From positions 1,116,001 to 1,180,000 of the forward strand of contig NZ_CP074572.1 of assembly GCF_018394335.1 (NCBI RefSeq): a stretch of 64,000 bases of DNA. The letters are read 5' to 3'. A program made the position numbers and the translations under genes. Origin of the DNA: Shewanella dokdonensis. Its GTDB lineage: Bacteria > Pseudomonadota > Gammaproteobacteria > Enterobacterales > Shewanellaceae. The notes beneath the pieces are model-generated. The model made no database searches and was not told the origin of the DNA. It saw only the letters and a list, made by a program, of their open reading frames with translations. Below are positions 18,656-29,445 of the stretch, piece by piece (position 1 is the stretch's first letter; each line of letters begins with the position of its first letter).

Positions 18656-20383
18656 TCAATCGCGCAATTGCTGGTATAACCTTGCATAGGCCGGAGTATG
18701 ACTAAGCAACTGCCCATGAGAACCACTGGCGACAATCTGCCCATCTTCCAGTAGATGAATGGCGTCCATCTGGGCCATCCCGGTCAAGCGGTGGCTAATC
18801 ATCAGTAAGGTTTTACCCTGGGCATGTGCCAGCAATAACCGTAAGATCTCCTGCTCAGTACGCCGATCCAACCCTTCAGTTGGCTCATCCAGCAACAACA
18901 AGGGTGCATCCCGCAGCAATGCCCGGGCCACACCAATACGCCGCTGTTCACCACCGGATAACTGCCGGCCACCTTCGCCAATCCAGGCGTTCAAGCCTTG
19001 ATCCTCTAGTAGATTTGCCAAGCCTACCTGTTGCAGTACCTGCGACAAGCGCTCGTCACTGACTTTTTCCGGCAGTGCTAGTTGTAAATTATCGCGCAAG
19101 GTGGCGCTGAGCAGTGCCACCCGTTGACTGACAACTGTCATTGACGCACGCAGGCTCTGTTCGTCGTAACTTTCCAGCGTTTTACCCGCCAGTTGGATTG
19201 TGCCGTGCTGCGACTGCCATTGGCGGGTGATTAACGACAGCAAGGTGGATTTGCCACACCCCGTTTTGCCCAGCAACGCCACTTTGCTGCCAGCGGCAAT
19301 CTTTAATGACAGCTGTTGCAACACCGGCTGTGATGCTTGCGGGTAACTGAAACTTAAGTCGCTGATCAATAACTCACCATTGGCAGCCTTGCCAAGGCTA
19401 ACGGCGGGGAAACTGATGTCGGGTGTCTGCTCGGTAATATCTGCCACTCGCCGGGCAGCCAGCATAGTAGCAGACAGCTGTTGAAAGGCTCCGGCCAATG
19501 GCATCATCAGCTCAAAACTAGACAGCACACAAAAGACCATTAACGCCAACAAGGGGCCTGGTGGCACCGCCGAGCCGACACCACTGGCGGCATACCACAA
19601 CATCAGCAATACCAAACAACCGTGGAACAGGATCAACAGCCCCTGACTCAAACCGCTGATAGTGGCCATGCGCTGCTGGCTATTTAGCCAATGCTGTTCC
19701 ACTTGCGCCAACGTTTTCCGAGCATCAGCCGCCGCCGCAAAGAGTGTCAATTCCGCTTGTCCTGACAACCATTCCAGCAAGCGTACCCGGTAGTGTTGCC
19801 GCTGTTCGATAAGCTGTCGCCCCGGCATTTTCCCCAACTGATAAAACAGCGATGGCAAGACAATGGCCGCCAGCAACAAGCCACCACACAGCAACAACGC
19901 CAAATGCACATCAAACCAGCCGACAAATGCAAACAGCAGCAACAGCATTAACGCGTAACTGGCGAGCGGCGTCAGCAATCGCAGATACAGATGATCCAAC
20001 GTATCAATATCCGCCACCAAGCGGTTCAACAGATCGCCACGACGCATACCACTCAGGTTGCGTTCGCTCAACGGCAATAGCGACTTCCAGGCCCAGCAGC
20101 GCAGTTCGGTAAGAATGCGGAAAGTTGCTTCATGGGTCAGCACTCGATCGCCATAACGGCTCGCGGTACGCATAATGGAAAACATGCGTACGCCTCCGGC
20201 CGGCGTAAAGTAATTCATGCCCACGCCTGCCAGCCCGGCTACCGCTGTAGCCGACAGAAACCAACCCGAAAGGGATAGCAAACCGATACCCGCGATCAGC
20301 GTTAATAGACTCAGCAGCAGTCCTAACGTCATCATCAGCCATTGGCGCCGGAACAGTTGCAAAAAGGGTAATAACAGTTTCAT
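18656..20383 (-). CDS. cydC: Thiol reductant ABC exporter subunit CydC
   Basis: 575 residues: six membrane segments (to about 310), then an ATPase domain with Walker A GKTGCGKS (near 370), signature LSGGEQRR and Walker B LLLLDEPT. With CydD it exports glutathione and cysteine to the periplasm, needed for cytochrome bd assembly. Its ATG overlaps the cydD stop as ATGA, typical of this pair. The frame is unbroken. Confidence 0.93.
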   Translation of the reverse strand: MKLLLPFLQLFRRQWLMMTLGLLLSLLTLIAGIGLLSLSGWFLSATAVAGLAGVGMNYFTPAGGVRMFSIMRTASRYGDRVLTHEATFRILTELRCWAWKSLLPLSERNLSGMRRGDLLNRLVADIDTLDHLYLRLLTPLASYALMLLLLFAFVGWFDVHLALLLCGGLLLAAIVLPSLFYQLGKMPGRQLIEQRQHYRVRLLEWLSGQAELTLFAAAADARKTLAQVEQHWLNSQQRMATISGLSQGLLILFHGCLVLLMLWYAASGVGSAVPPGPLLALMVFCVLSSFELMMPLAGAFQQLSATMLAARRVADITEQTPDISFPAVSLGKAANGELLISDLSFSYPQASQPVLQQLSLKIAAGSKVALLGKTGCGKSTLLSLITRQWQSQHGTIQLAGKTLESYDEQSLRASMTVVSQRVALLSATLRDNLQLALPEKVSDERLSQVLQQVGLANLLEDQGLNAWIGEGGRQLSGGEQRRIGVARALLRDAPLLLLDEPTEGLDRRTEQEILRLLLAHAQGKTLLMISHRLTGMAQMDAIHLLEDGQIVASGSHGQLLSHTPAYARLYQQLRD

Positions 20384-22178
20384 GCCCGTACACCTCCCGC
20401 CGCATCAACATCATCCAACGACAGCGCTAACGGCAGTTGCGCCAGCATGTTTGCCAGCAAGCCAGGCTGCTGAGCCAACTCGGAAAAACTTCCTTGCTGC
20501 ACCAGTTGCCCATGATCCAACACTAAGATCCGATCCATACGATCCAGTTGATCCAAACGATGTGTCACCATCAGACATGTGTGTTGCTGCATGGACTGCC
20601 ACAACGCGGCTAATACCCATTGTTCATTTTGGCTATCGAGACTAGCACTGGGTTCATCGAGCAAATACAGCTCAGCGTTACGCGCCAAAGCCCGTGCTAA
20701 CGCGATGCGTTGTGCCTGCCCCACCGACAGACCGCCGCTGAATTCCTGCACCCTATGCGCTAGGCCATCGGGCTGCGCTCGCACAAAATCTGCAATTTTG
20801 GCTTGCTCCAACAGTGCCCAAATCGCCGCATCATCCAGCCCAGGCTGACCCAAGCGCACATTGTCAGCAATCGAGCCATGGAACAACTGAGGATTTTGTC
20901 CCAGCCAAGCCAACTGTTGTCGCCAACTGGCGGGGGCCAACTGTTGCAGTTCAACACCGTTAACTTTGAGGCTGCCCTGATAAGGTAAAAAGCCTAATAA
21001 TGCATTGAGCAAACTGCTTTTCCCTGCGCCACTAGGGCCAACCAATGCCAGTTTCTCTCCCGCCCGCATGGAAAAACTCAGCGGCCCCACCAATAGCTGC
21101 CCATCCATGCTAAACACTTGCAGATCCTGCGCGTCGATGCTGACAAGGTTGCCCGGTAGCTCTTCATGCCCCTGACTCAAGGGTTCCGGAGTCTCCAGCA
21201 GTGCCATTAACGATTCTGCCGCGCCTATCGCTTGGGCTTTGGCATGATAGTGAGTACCAAGATCGCGCAGCGGTTGATAAAATTCCGGCGCCATAATCAG
21301 TATGAACATGCCGGTAAATAAACTGATGGTCACACCGTAATGACCAAAATTCAACTCACCCAAATAGGAGAAACCAAAGTACACCGCCACCACCGCAATG
21401 GAGACTGCCGCAAAAATTCCAGCACAGCCGAGCTGAGAAACGCCAAGCGCAACACCGCCATGGTGCGCTCCCGGAAATCTTCCGATGCTTTGGCAATGGC
21501 TTTTTCTTCCGCCGCCGCGCGATAAAACAACTTGAGCGTTGCCAGTGCCTTTAAGCGATCCATAAAATGCCCACTCAACTGCTGCAATGCACTGAAATTT
21601 TTGCGGTTAGCGTCAGCAGCGCCCATGCCAACCAAGATCATAAATAGCGGGATCAATGGCGCGGTAGTCAACAGGATCAATCCTGCTGCCCAGTTCAATG
21701 GGAAAGTACAGCAAAGAATGAGCAGCGGAATAAATCCAGCGAGTGCCATTTGTGGCAGATAGCGCCCGTAAAAATCCTGTAAATCCTCAATCTGCTCCAG
21801 CACTATGCTGGCCCAAGCACCGGCGGGCTTGCCATTGACCCAAGCGGGACCCAAACGACCGAGTTTATCCAACACCGCAGCCCGCAAAGTGCTACGCAAT
21901 CGCCGCCCGGCAGCAAAGCCTACACGTTCTCGCCCCCAGGCCAGCATGCCACGCAACAAGATCAGTACCGCAAAGCCAATAAAGTGTGGAATAAACTGCT
22001 GCCGTGGCAGGTTATCGATGATGAGCCCCTGCAGCATGGTTGCCAATAACCAGGCTTGAACCACCAACGCCATACCATTAGCAACGCCGAGAGTCATGGA
22101 AAGTTTCAGATAGGGACCACAGGCCCCTTTTTGCAGCCTTAGCCATCCGGCCAGTTGTTTTTCCAGGGATTTATCCAT
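20380..22178 (-). CDS. cydD: Thiol reductant ABC exporter subunit CydD, frame broken once
   Basis: About 599 residues over two frames (22178-21351 and 21393-20380). The break is in a five-base A run (T on the coding strand) at 21412-21416; one more base gives LEFFAAVSIAVVAVYFGFSYLG. Membrane domain in the first part, then Walker A GPSGAGKSS, signature FSGGLSVGQAQR and Walker B LYLLDEPSAS. It forms a heterodimer with CydC. cydAB is not in the window. Confidence 0.93.
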
Positions 22179-22369
22179 GAATATCCAAACTAATTACAGC
22201 AAAAGACAGGGAATATCATCGGCATCAACGCTATCATTCCATGGCTTGACCGATGGGTGTAAATTCGCTAGGAAGTATCGCAGGCATTGCCGGCAGAATA
22301 AACCAGCTAACCGCGATTTTTACCGGGAATATTGTACCGTGTGATTGCCGCCAACAATGATTTAAGCGT

Positions 22370-23419
22370 TTAGGTACCCACAGCACCAAAACGCACCAGC
22401 ACATGCCACAACAATTTGAACTGTTGCAGCAGTTCGGCTTCATTTCCCAGCCCGCGCCAACGTTCTGGCTCACGCCGCACTGAGACTTCCGCGTCACCGA
22501 GAATTGCTGGCGTCAACAAGCCATCCCGCGCGACTTTGGCGGCCAGTTGTGGCATAGCAGCGCCACGGAAATCTGCCGGAACCTCAGCGGCAGCCATCAC
22601 AAAGCCTTGATGCCAGCACAAACGCAGTTGGTAGCGATCGCACAAGCGCTGCATCAATACTTCAATCGCAGTATTTTTATAGGAAGGATCCGCCACCAGC
22701 ACATCAATATCCTGCGCCAGCGATAATTCACCGTGGCACTGTGCTTCGATGTAATGATCTAAGTCTCGGCTCATCGGCCGCAAAAACCGCGCATCCACAC
22801 CTCGCGGCAACTCTTCACACAGATAATCCACCAAGGCGGGTGGCCGCAGCGCGTTTACCCCCAACGCCGCATCACGTTCAAAAGATTCGTTGAACAGCGC
22901 CGCGAATACGTCTTCAAAACAGGCTAACGTGCCTTTTTCTCGCGGCTCGCGGCAGGAGTCCAGATAACAGAAAGTACATTGGCTCATCAGTTCCGGCGTT
23001 GATAACAGATAACAACTGCCAAAACGTGCGGATGGGCCGCTCTGGTGTAAACCAATATCCAGCGCGCCGTATTTTGGCCGCAACTTGGCCCCAACATAAC
23101 AGTGACCGAATAGCTGATTTTCCCAGTGATCCCGGGCACCACCGAGCTGCGGGGACAACTTACCGTTGGAAACGCGGGTTTCAAACTGGCTGCGATACTC
23201 GCCATCCGCCAGCAAACCGGCAATCACTGGCCAGCCGCGATAATCGAGACGATCAGGATGGAAATGAAAGGCAATACGGCCATGTTGCGCTAGATTCAGC
23301 AGCCCGTGGTTAAGCCGAGGCGTGGCAATGGCGGACATCTGCTGCACATTACGGATCAGCCCGATAGCGTTATCCCGCCGAGCCTGTGCTTGAGTGCCGA
23401 TAAAATCAATCGCTGTCAT
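22370..23419 (-). CDS. DUF3626 family protein
   Basis: 349 residues from ATG 23419 (AAGGA 9 bp upstream; an ATG at 23428 is also possible). Family marks: GRIAFHFHPDRLDYRGWPV, LLADGEYRSQFETRVSNGKL, LFGHCYVGAKLRPKYGALD and FGSCYLL. DUF3626 is conserved across many bacteria but has no proven function; the strongly conserved HFHPDR and PKYGALD blocks suggest an enzyme. No signal peptide or membrane segment. It stands alone, divergent from the helicase gene. The frame is unbroken. Confidence 0.8.
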   Translation of the reverse strand: MTAIDFIGTQAQARRDNAIGLIRNVQQMSAIATPRLNHGLLNLAQHGRIAFHFHPDRLDYRGWPVIAGLLADGEYRSQFETRVSNGKLSPQLGGARDHWENQLFGHCYVGAKLRPKYGALDIGLHQSGPSARFGSCYLLSTPELMSQCTFCYLDSCREPREKGTLACFEDVFAALFNESFERDAALGVNALRPPALVDYLCEELPRGVDARFLRPMSRDLDHYIEAQCHGELSLAQDIDVLVADPSYKNTAIEVLMQRLCDRYQLRLCWHQGFVMAAAEVPADFRGAAMPQLAAKVARDGLLTPAILGDAEVSVRREPERWRGLGNEAELLQQFKLLWHVLVRFGAVGT

Positions 23420-23627
23420 TGCCCGCATTCCTTAGTTGCAACAGCTTCAAGATACTGCAAATTATGGGGCATTGGCAGCCCGAACTGTGATCTGGTTCAG
23501 CAAGCCGACAGCTGCGGATGAATTCTGTTCTGCTCATGGTACTGCCATGGCTTTTGCTGTACACTTGCCGCCCGCCTGAAATGGCTCCAGCTTTCGGCTT
23601 ACATGCCACTTAATTCGAGACTATTGC

Positions 23628-25035
23628 ATGAGTTTTGCCTCTCTTGGCTTATCCACCCCAATCCTAAATGCGGTTATTGAACAGGGTTATAACGATCCAA
23701 CCCCCATCCAGCAACAGGCTATTCCGGCTGTCCTACAAGGCAACGATGTGATGGCCGCTGCGCAGACCGGGACTGGCAAAACCGCGGCATTTACCTTACC
23801 GATTTTGCACTTGTTGAGTGGTGGCTCACGCCCGAAAGCCAATCAAATCCGCACCCTGATCCTAACGCCTACCCGCGAACTGGCGGCACAGATTGCCGAC
23901 AATGTGCGTGATTACGGTAAAAACCTCAATCTTCGCAGTGCCGTAGTGTTTGGTGGTGTTTCCATTAATCCGCAGATGCTGGCATTACGCCGTGGTGTGG
24001 ATATTCTGGTGGCAACTCCAGGACGTTTGCTGGATCTGTATCAGCAAAATGCGGTCAAATTTGACCGTTTGGAGATCCTGGTACTGGATGAAGCCGATCG
24101 CATGCTGGATATGGGTTTTATTCACGACATCAAGAAAATTCTGGCATTGCTGCCGCCTAAACGACAAAACCTGCTGTTCAGCGCTACATTCTCTGATGAT
24201 ATCCGGGCACTGGCAAAAGGGCTGGTAACCAATCCTACGGAGATTTCAGTTACCCCACCCAACAGCACGGCTGAACAGGTAACACAGACGCTGTATGCCG
24301 TGGATAAATCGAAAAAACTGCACTCCTTATTCAGCTTATCCAACAGCAGCAATGGTCACAGGTACTGGTATTTTCCCGGACCAAACATGGTGCCAACCGT
24401 CTAGCGAAACAGTTAGATGCCGCCAAGATCAGCGCAGCAGCGATCCACGGCAACAAAAGCCAAGGCGCCCGCACCCGCGCCTTGACTGATTTTAAAAATG
24501 GCACAGTGACAGTGCTGGTGGCGACCGATATTGCCGCCCGTGGACTGGATATTGACCTGCTGCCGCAAGTGGTGAATTTTGACTTGCCTAACGTGCCTGA
24601 AGACTATGTGCATCGCATTGGCCGAACCGGACGCGCCGGTGCCTCCGGACATGCGGTATCTCTGGTATGTGACGAAGAACAGAAACAGCTAGCCGATATC
24701 GAGAACCTAATTGGGAAGCATATTCCACGGGAAACGCTAGCGGAATTTGCCCCCAACAAACCGCTGCAAGAAACCCACTTGCGCGCCAATGGCCCGAAAA
24801 ACCTAAAAAGCCGAAGAAACCCAAACAGCCAAGGGAAGCGCAAGCTGGTGAAACTACGGCTGAACGCCCAGCAAGAGCCCAAGCGCCACGCCGAAAACCC
24901 AGCGCTGATGGACAACAACGCCCTGCCGCGAATAAGCCGAAGCCGAGGAAGCCTGGGGAACAGCAAGGTCGCCCAGCGGCTAATCGCAGTGGTCACAATT
25001 CTCGCCGAGGGAATCACAATCCAACACAGGGTTGA
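23628..25035 (+). CDS. rhlE: DEAD-box RNA helicase, RhlE type, two frame breaks
   Basis: About 469 residues. Visible motifs: Q motif ([13 protein letters not shown]), [22 protein letters not shown], then after the first break ARGLDID and [10 protein letters not shown]. The first break is near 24333 (restores [21 protein letters not shown]), the second near 24790. In the third frame the tail is Lys-, Pro- and Arg-rich and low in complexity, as usual for RhlE, and ends at TGA 25033-25035; the uncorrected frame would end at 25042. It unwinds RNA in ribosome assembly or decay, often in the cold. Confidence 0.9.
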
Positions 25036-25063
25036 TGGTTAGGTAAAGTGGTGTTGCTCTGAT

Positions 25064-25082
25064 TTAAGGTGCAACACCTTAA
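25064..25082. terminator. Hairpin after rhlE
   Basis: Perfect stem TTAAGGTG / CACCTTAA with loop CAA, followed by TCTTCTG. The second arm can also pair with GGTGTTGC just upstream, so two folds compete. Weak as an intrinsic terminator. Confidence 0.4.
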
Positions 25083-25123
25083 TCTTCTGCAATCACATAA
25101 TGGCGTGCCGCGGTGCGTGATGT

Positions 25124-25843
25124 TCAGCGTAACGGCACGGTAGCCAACAGCCGTGTATGTTGCTGCTGTTGATACCAATTATTGAATACCAGTGACAGTT
25201 GCGTCACCGCATGACGACCAAAGTCATAGTCACGATACTGTGCCAGATAATCCAGCAACCGCTGTGGTTGCTGCAACGGCGCATTGAAGCGCACCAAAGT
25301 GGCATGAGCCGTGGCGATTTTGTAACGACTGTCAATACTACAAGGCAAGCCGGAGTCTCGATACGCTTGCCGTAAGCGTTCACGCAGCGCCGATAATTGC
25401 CGTTCATCAGCCACAAAGCCCTGCAATAAAATGCAGCTCGGTGATGCGGTAATGCCACGGAACATCACCTCGAAACGCGTAGTTTCAGCCAATGCCCGCT
25501 GCAACACCTCACCATAACCCGCAATATTGAGATCCTGTAGTCGCAGCCCCGCAATACAAGAGATAATCGACAACACGGTCAGGTGCATATCGGTAACGGG
25601 TTGCCGGTATTGCTGCGGTTCAAGTTCCAGAACACCTTGTAAAAAACCATTAATTTCATGCACTAATGATTGACTCGATGACAAGTAAGACAGCACGGTA
25701 ACCCCACGCCGGGTGTCTGCTGGATTGTTGATTAATGCATCGGTCTGATATTGCCCACGGCCAATCGCCGCCGTAGCCTGTTGCCACATATCTTGATAAA
25801 TTGCCTGCATCTTGCCCTGTTTTACGGCCATGTTTAAGTGCAA
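25124..25843 (-). CDS. 2H phosphoesterase (2'-5' RNA ligase-like) superfamily protein
   Basis: 239 residues with two H-x-T/x motifs in the expected places: HLTV (near residue 87) and HATL (near 187). These are the two catalytic histidines of 2H phosphoesterases, which act on cyclic phosphates or 2'-5' bonds. The substrate is unknown. Lies 15 bp after the VIT-type gene end on the same strand, so the two may share a message. No signal peptide. Confidence 0.75.
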   Translation of the reverse strand: MHLNMAVKQGKMQAIYQDMWQQATAAIGRGQYQTDALINNPADTRRGVTVLSYLSSSQSLVHEINGFLQGVLELEPQQYRQPVTDMHLTVLSIISCIAGLRLQDLNIAGYGEVLQRALAETTRFEVMFRGITASPSCILLQGFVADERQLSALRERLRQAYRDSGLPCSIDSRYKIATAHATLVRFNAPLQQPQRLLDYLAQYRDYDFGRHAVTQLSLVFNNWYQQQQHTRLLATVPLR

Positions 25844-25858
25844 CGATTAAGATTGGCG

Positions 25859-26737
25859 CTATATCTCAACCCCAAGAAAATACTTCACCGCATAACCGAT
25901 AAAGAACGAGATAATTGCAACGCCGAAGGTGATGGATGACATCTCTAACACGCGGCTTTTAAAACTGAGATCTTTGGCGACCGAGATATAAAAGGTGTAC
26001 AGCACGATGGCGATCAGAGCCAAAACAAACATCAGCGCTAAGGCCGCCACCATCGACTGCAACACAAAGAATGGCAACACCAGCACGGCTGTCGTGAGGA
26101 TATAAGACACGCCGGTATAGGCCGAATAAGACAGTGCACTGATATCCGGATTGGGGTTTTCTTTTGATTCCAGATAAGCCGACCCCGCCATCGACAATGA
26201 CGCCGCAATGCCCATAATCAAGCCTGTTGCCCCCACCACCAGCGTTTTATCAAATGCCAGCGCAATACCACTGAGCGTGCCGGTCAATTCCACCAGCGCA
26301 TCATTCATCCCCAAGACAATAGCGCCAGTGTACAGCAGCTTTTTATCGTGGAGCATGTCTATCAGCTCTAATTCGTGGTTGATTTCCTGATGGTAAATCG
26401 TCTTCGCCTGTGGGTAGATATCGAATAACTCTTTATAAAATTGCTCGGCACCACACTCTTTTTCTCTAGACTTTTCAATGCGAAGGAGGTGCCAAGCAGT
26501 TTTACCAGCAAGACATACCACATCACCAGCCAATGCTGTGGCGACAATTCTCGTTGGGTAATACCGACCCAAAAGTGGTAATGCTGCTGTTCTTCCCGCG
26601 CGATTTTTTCAAAATTTTCTTGTTCTTATCTTCCTGTTGTAGTGCTGCCAACACGGTATAGATAGTGAAATCATTGATTTCATTTTGCTGCTGTCGCAAC
26701 GCTTTTTTAAATCGCCTGCCGTGAATGCCTGTGTCAT
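25859..26737 (-). CDS. Ferritin-like/VIT1 (CCC1) fusion, iron or manganese transporter, three frame breaks
   Basis: About 293 residues when three A-run deletions are restored (near 26704, 26610 and 26460). The N-terminal 130 residues are a ferritin-like domain (REEQQHYHFW contains E-E-x-x-H); the rest is the VIT1/CCC1 membrane domain with about five segments (GMNDALVELTG, IMGIAASLSMAGSAYL, then three hydrophobic helices). Rubrerythrin-VIT1 fusions such as MbfA export iron under oxidative stress. The ATG at 26737 begins MTQAFTAGDLKKALRQQQNE. Only residues after about 75 are open in the uncorrected sequence. Confidence 0.82.
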
Positions 26738-26856
26738 ACCGCCACCATCCGTTGGGTTATTTGCTTACAACACCATAAGCTTATGCTGAAGCATATCAAG
26801 TGAACAGTGTGATAGCCCACAGTTGTCACGAATGTAGCCGCGATTTTCCTCGCCGC

Positions 26857-26883
26857 ATAAAAAGCCCGGAACCAGTCCGGGCT
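26857..26883 (-). terminator. Rho-independent terminator of ggt
   Basis: Minus-strand stem AGCCCGGA / TCCGGGCT with 5-nt loop followed by TTTTTATG; 19 bp after the ggt stop. Confidence 0.88.
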
Positions 26884-26901
26884 AAGCTCAAACAACCGAG
26901 A

Positions 26902-28685
26902 TCAATAGCCGACAGCGGCTCCCTGCGGCCGACGCGCATCATTAGCGCCATAAATAAAGCCAGCACGGACGTTGCCAGAAACCGACGAGTCACTGACATT
27001 GGAATGCTGCTCATCCTTCACCATGCTGGGGAGCCCCACCATAATGGCTTCTGCCGCCCCCAAGGTTTTTTCTCAACCATGGTATAACCCCGAGCTTTGA
27101 GGATTTTCAGCGTATCGGGTGAAATCCCACGGGTTTCATACAGCACCACATCGGGCAACCATTGTTGATGAATGCGCGGCGCGTTCACCGCCTCCTGCAG
27201 ATTCATGCCGTAGTCGATAACGTTCAGCACAGTATTCAGTGTGATGGTAATAATCAGCGAACCGCCGGGCGAACCCACCACCATAAAGGTTTTGCCATCT
27301 TTAGTAATAATGGTGGGTGACATGGACGATAACGGCCGTTTCCCAGGAGCGATGGCGTTAGCTTTACCCTGTACCAGCCCGAACATGTTTTTTGCACCAA
27401 TTTTTGAGGTGAAGTCATCCATCTCATCATTCAGCCAGAAGCCCGCACCAGGCGCCATAACGCCAGCCCCAAAACGGCCATTGATAGTGTAAGTGGTAGA
27501 CACCGCATTACCCGCCTTATCTAACACGGAATAATGGGTGGTTTGTGGTTTTTCATGGGGTGGCACCCCGGCGGCGATGGCGCTGGAAGGAGTAGCGTTC
27601 ACTGGGTCAATGGTTTTACGGATTTCTGCCGCGTATTCTTTGCTCAGCAGTTTCTGCATCGGAATTTTAACGAAATCTGGGTCGCCTAACAGGCTGTTAC
27701 GGTCAACAAACGCGTGACGCATTGCTTCAGCGGTAAAATGGATGGCATCGGCAGAACCATAACCCATAGACTTCAGATCGTAACCCTCAAGAATATTCAG
27801 GATCTGACACATGGTTGTGCCACCTGAACTTGGCGGTGGTGCCGAGATAAACTCATAACCACGGTAGGAACACTTCACGGGCGTGCGTTCTTTCGCCACG
27901 TAGTTGGCAAAATCCTTGGCAGTGATATAACCACCATTGGCTTTAGCGGCTTTTGCTACCGCCTGCGGGATCTCGCCTTTATAGAAAGCATCTGGGCCAT
28001 TTTGAGCAATCTTTTGCAACGTATCGGCCAAAGCAGGCTGTATCAGACGGTCACCGGGTTCCAGAGGAGAACCGTCTGCATGCAGGAAAATTTTAGCGGC
28101 TTGCTGATCGCCACGCATTTTCTCAAGGCTGGTGTCGATAACGTCAGTATCACCTCGGGTTAGTATAAAACCTTCCCGTGCCAATTTGATTGCTGGCGCC
28201 ATGATTTGTGCCCGCGTCAGCTTGCCTGAGCCATATTTAGTCAACGCTAGCTCCATACCACGTACCGTACCAGGCACACCAACGGCACCCCAGCCCAGCG
28301 TGCTGGCATGCGGAATAAGGTTTCCGTCTTTGTCTTGATACATTTTGGCAGTCGCTGCCGCCGGCGCCATTTCCCGGAAATCGATAAAATGATCAGAGCC
28401 ATCCGCCAGATGCAGTGTCATAAAACCACCGCCACCAATATTGCCACAACAGGAGTTCACCACCGCTTGGGCGTAGCCCACAGCCACCGCGGCATCTACC
28501 GCATTGCCGCCCATTTTGAGAATTTCCACCCCAGCTTCGGAGGCAAAGCGCTGCGAAGACACGACCATGCCATTCTTGGCTTCAACCGGTGGTAATGAGG
28601 CGGCTAATAGATGTGTTGTAACAAAAGGAGAAATAGTGGACAAAGCCAACAGCGAAGCCTGCAACAGGCGTTTTTTATAATACAT
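26902..28685 (-). CDS. ggt: Gamma-glutamyltransferase, frame broken near the end
   Basis: About 594 residues. It removes or transfers the gamma-glutamyl group of glutathione in the periplasm and matures by self-cleavage. A signal peptide (to about residue 30) is followed by the large subunit; TTHYSV (near residue 387) supplies the nucleophile Thr of the small subunit, and PLSSMSPTI and GSPGGS complete the active site. The break is in an A run near 27067: one more A gives VEKKTLGAAEAIMVGLPS and a tail to TGA at 26902; uncorrected, the frame stops at 27018 after KKPWGRQ. It stands alone. Confidence 0.93.
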
Positions 28686-28871
28686 TCCTTATTCCTGGCA
28701 ATGAACTCAGATAGCCAACCCTATGGCAGCCCACCCAAAATAGCAATAAGGCATTATTTATTTAATAGATAATGAACAGCACTTGCTCAATATCGTTCAA
28801 TTAATCGGGAATTTAACGGATGTTTATTGAAATTCACTGGCGAGTTATTGCCAGCACCTCAGTTACACAGA

Positions 28872-28905
28872 TGCCCTAACCCAGGCTAGCGCTGAGATTA
28901 GGGCA
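28872..28905. terminator. Hairpin after ohr
   Basis: Stem TGCCCTAA / TTAGGGCA with an 18-nt loop, 14 bp beyond the ohr stop. No T run, so weak. Confidence 0.4.
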
Positions 28906-28918
28906 CACAGAAAACCGA

Positions 28919-29341
28919 TTATTCGATGATCAGTTCAACACGAATATTGCCACGGGTGGCATTGGAATAGGGACAAACCTGATGGGCTTTTTCCACCAAT
29001 GATTGCAACTGTGCTTTATCCATTCCGGCAACGCTGATATGTAGTGCTACATCAATGGCAAAGCCGACACCGTGTGGGTTGGCGCCAATACCGACATGCG
29101 CCGTAATAGTCGGCTCCTGCGGCAAACGGAGTTGGTCCTGTGCGGCCACAAATTTCATGGCGCCGATAAAACAGGCGGAATAACCTGCCGCAAATAGCTG
29201 TTCCGGGTTAGTCCCCTCACCACCCGCGCCGCCTAACGCTTTGGGAGTGCTGAGCTTTATGTTTAAGTGTTCATCGGAAGAAACTGAGCGACCGTCACGG
29301 CCACCGGTAGATGTTGCTTGAGCGGTATAGAGAATGTTCAT
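28919..29341 (-). CDS. ohr: Organic hydroperoxide resistance protein (peroxidase)
   Basis: 140 residues, OsmC/Ohr family. Catalytic cysteines are in AAGYSACF (near residue 57) and VCPYSNATRGN (near 122), with the conserved Glu in GGEGTNPEQLF. It reduces organic peroxides using lipoamide. It lies 104 bp downstream of ohrR on the same strand, with palindromes between them. Confidence 0.95.
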   Translation of the reverse strand: MNILYTAQATSTGGRDGRSVSSDEHLNIKLSTPKALGGAGGEGTNPEQLFAAGYSACFIGAMKFVAAQDQLRLPQEPTITAHVGIGANPHGVGFAIDVALHISVAGMDKAQLQSLVEKAHQVCPYSNATRGNIRVELIIE

Positions 29342-29359
29342 AAGATCTGCTCCAATTAA

Positions 29360-29371
29360 TTATCGCGATAA
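29360..29371. promoter_or_regulatory. OhrR operator, perfect palindrome TTATCGCGATAA
   Basis: Lies 19 bp before the ohr start, in the ohrR-ohr gap. A closely related site is at 29418. The match to the neighbouring site and the position support OhrR binding. Confidence 0.65.
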
Positions 29372-29417
29372 CTATATGTTTTAAAAAAATAGCCAACCCG
29401 GCTTCACGATATAAAGT

Positions 29418-29439
29418 TATCGCAATAATTGTTATCGCG
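29418..29439. promoter_or_regulatory. Second OhrR site with one and a half copies
   Basis: TTATCGCAATAA (29418-29429, one mismatch from the palindrome at 29360) followed by a half site TTATCGCG (29432-29439) just before the ohrR stop. Together with the first site this gives two full sites and one half site in 80 bp. Confidence 0.55.
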
Positions 29440-29445
29440 CAAACA

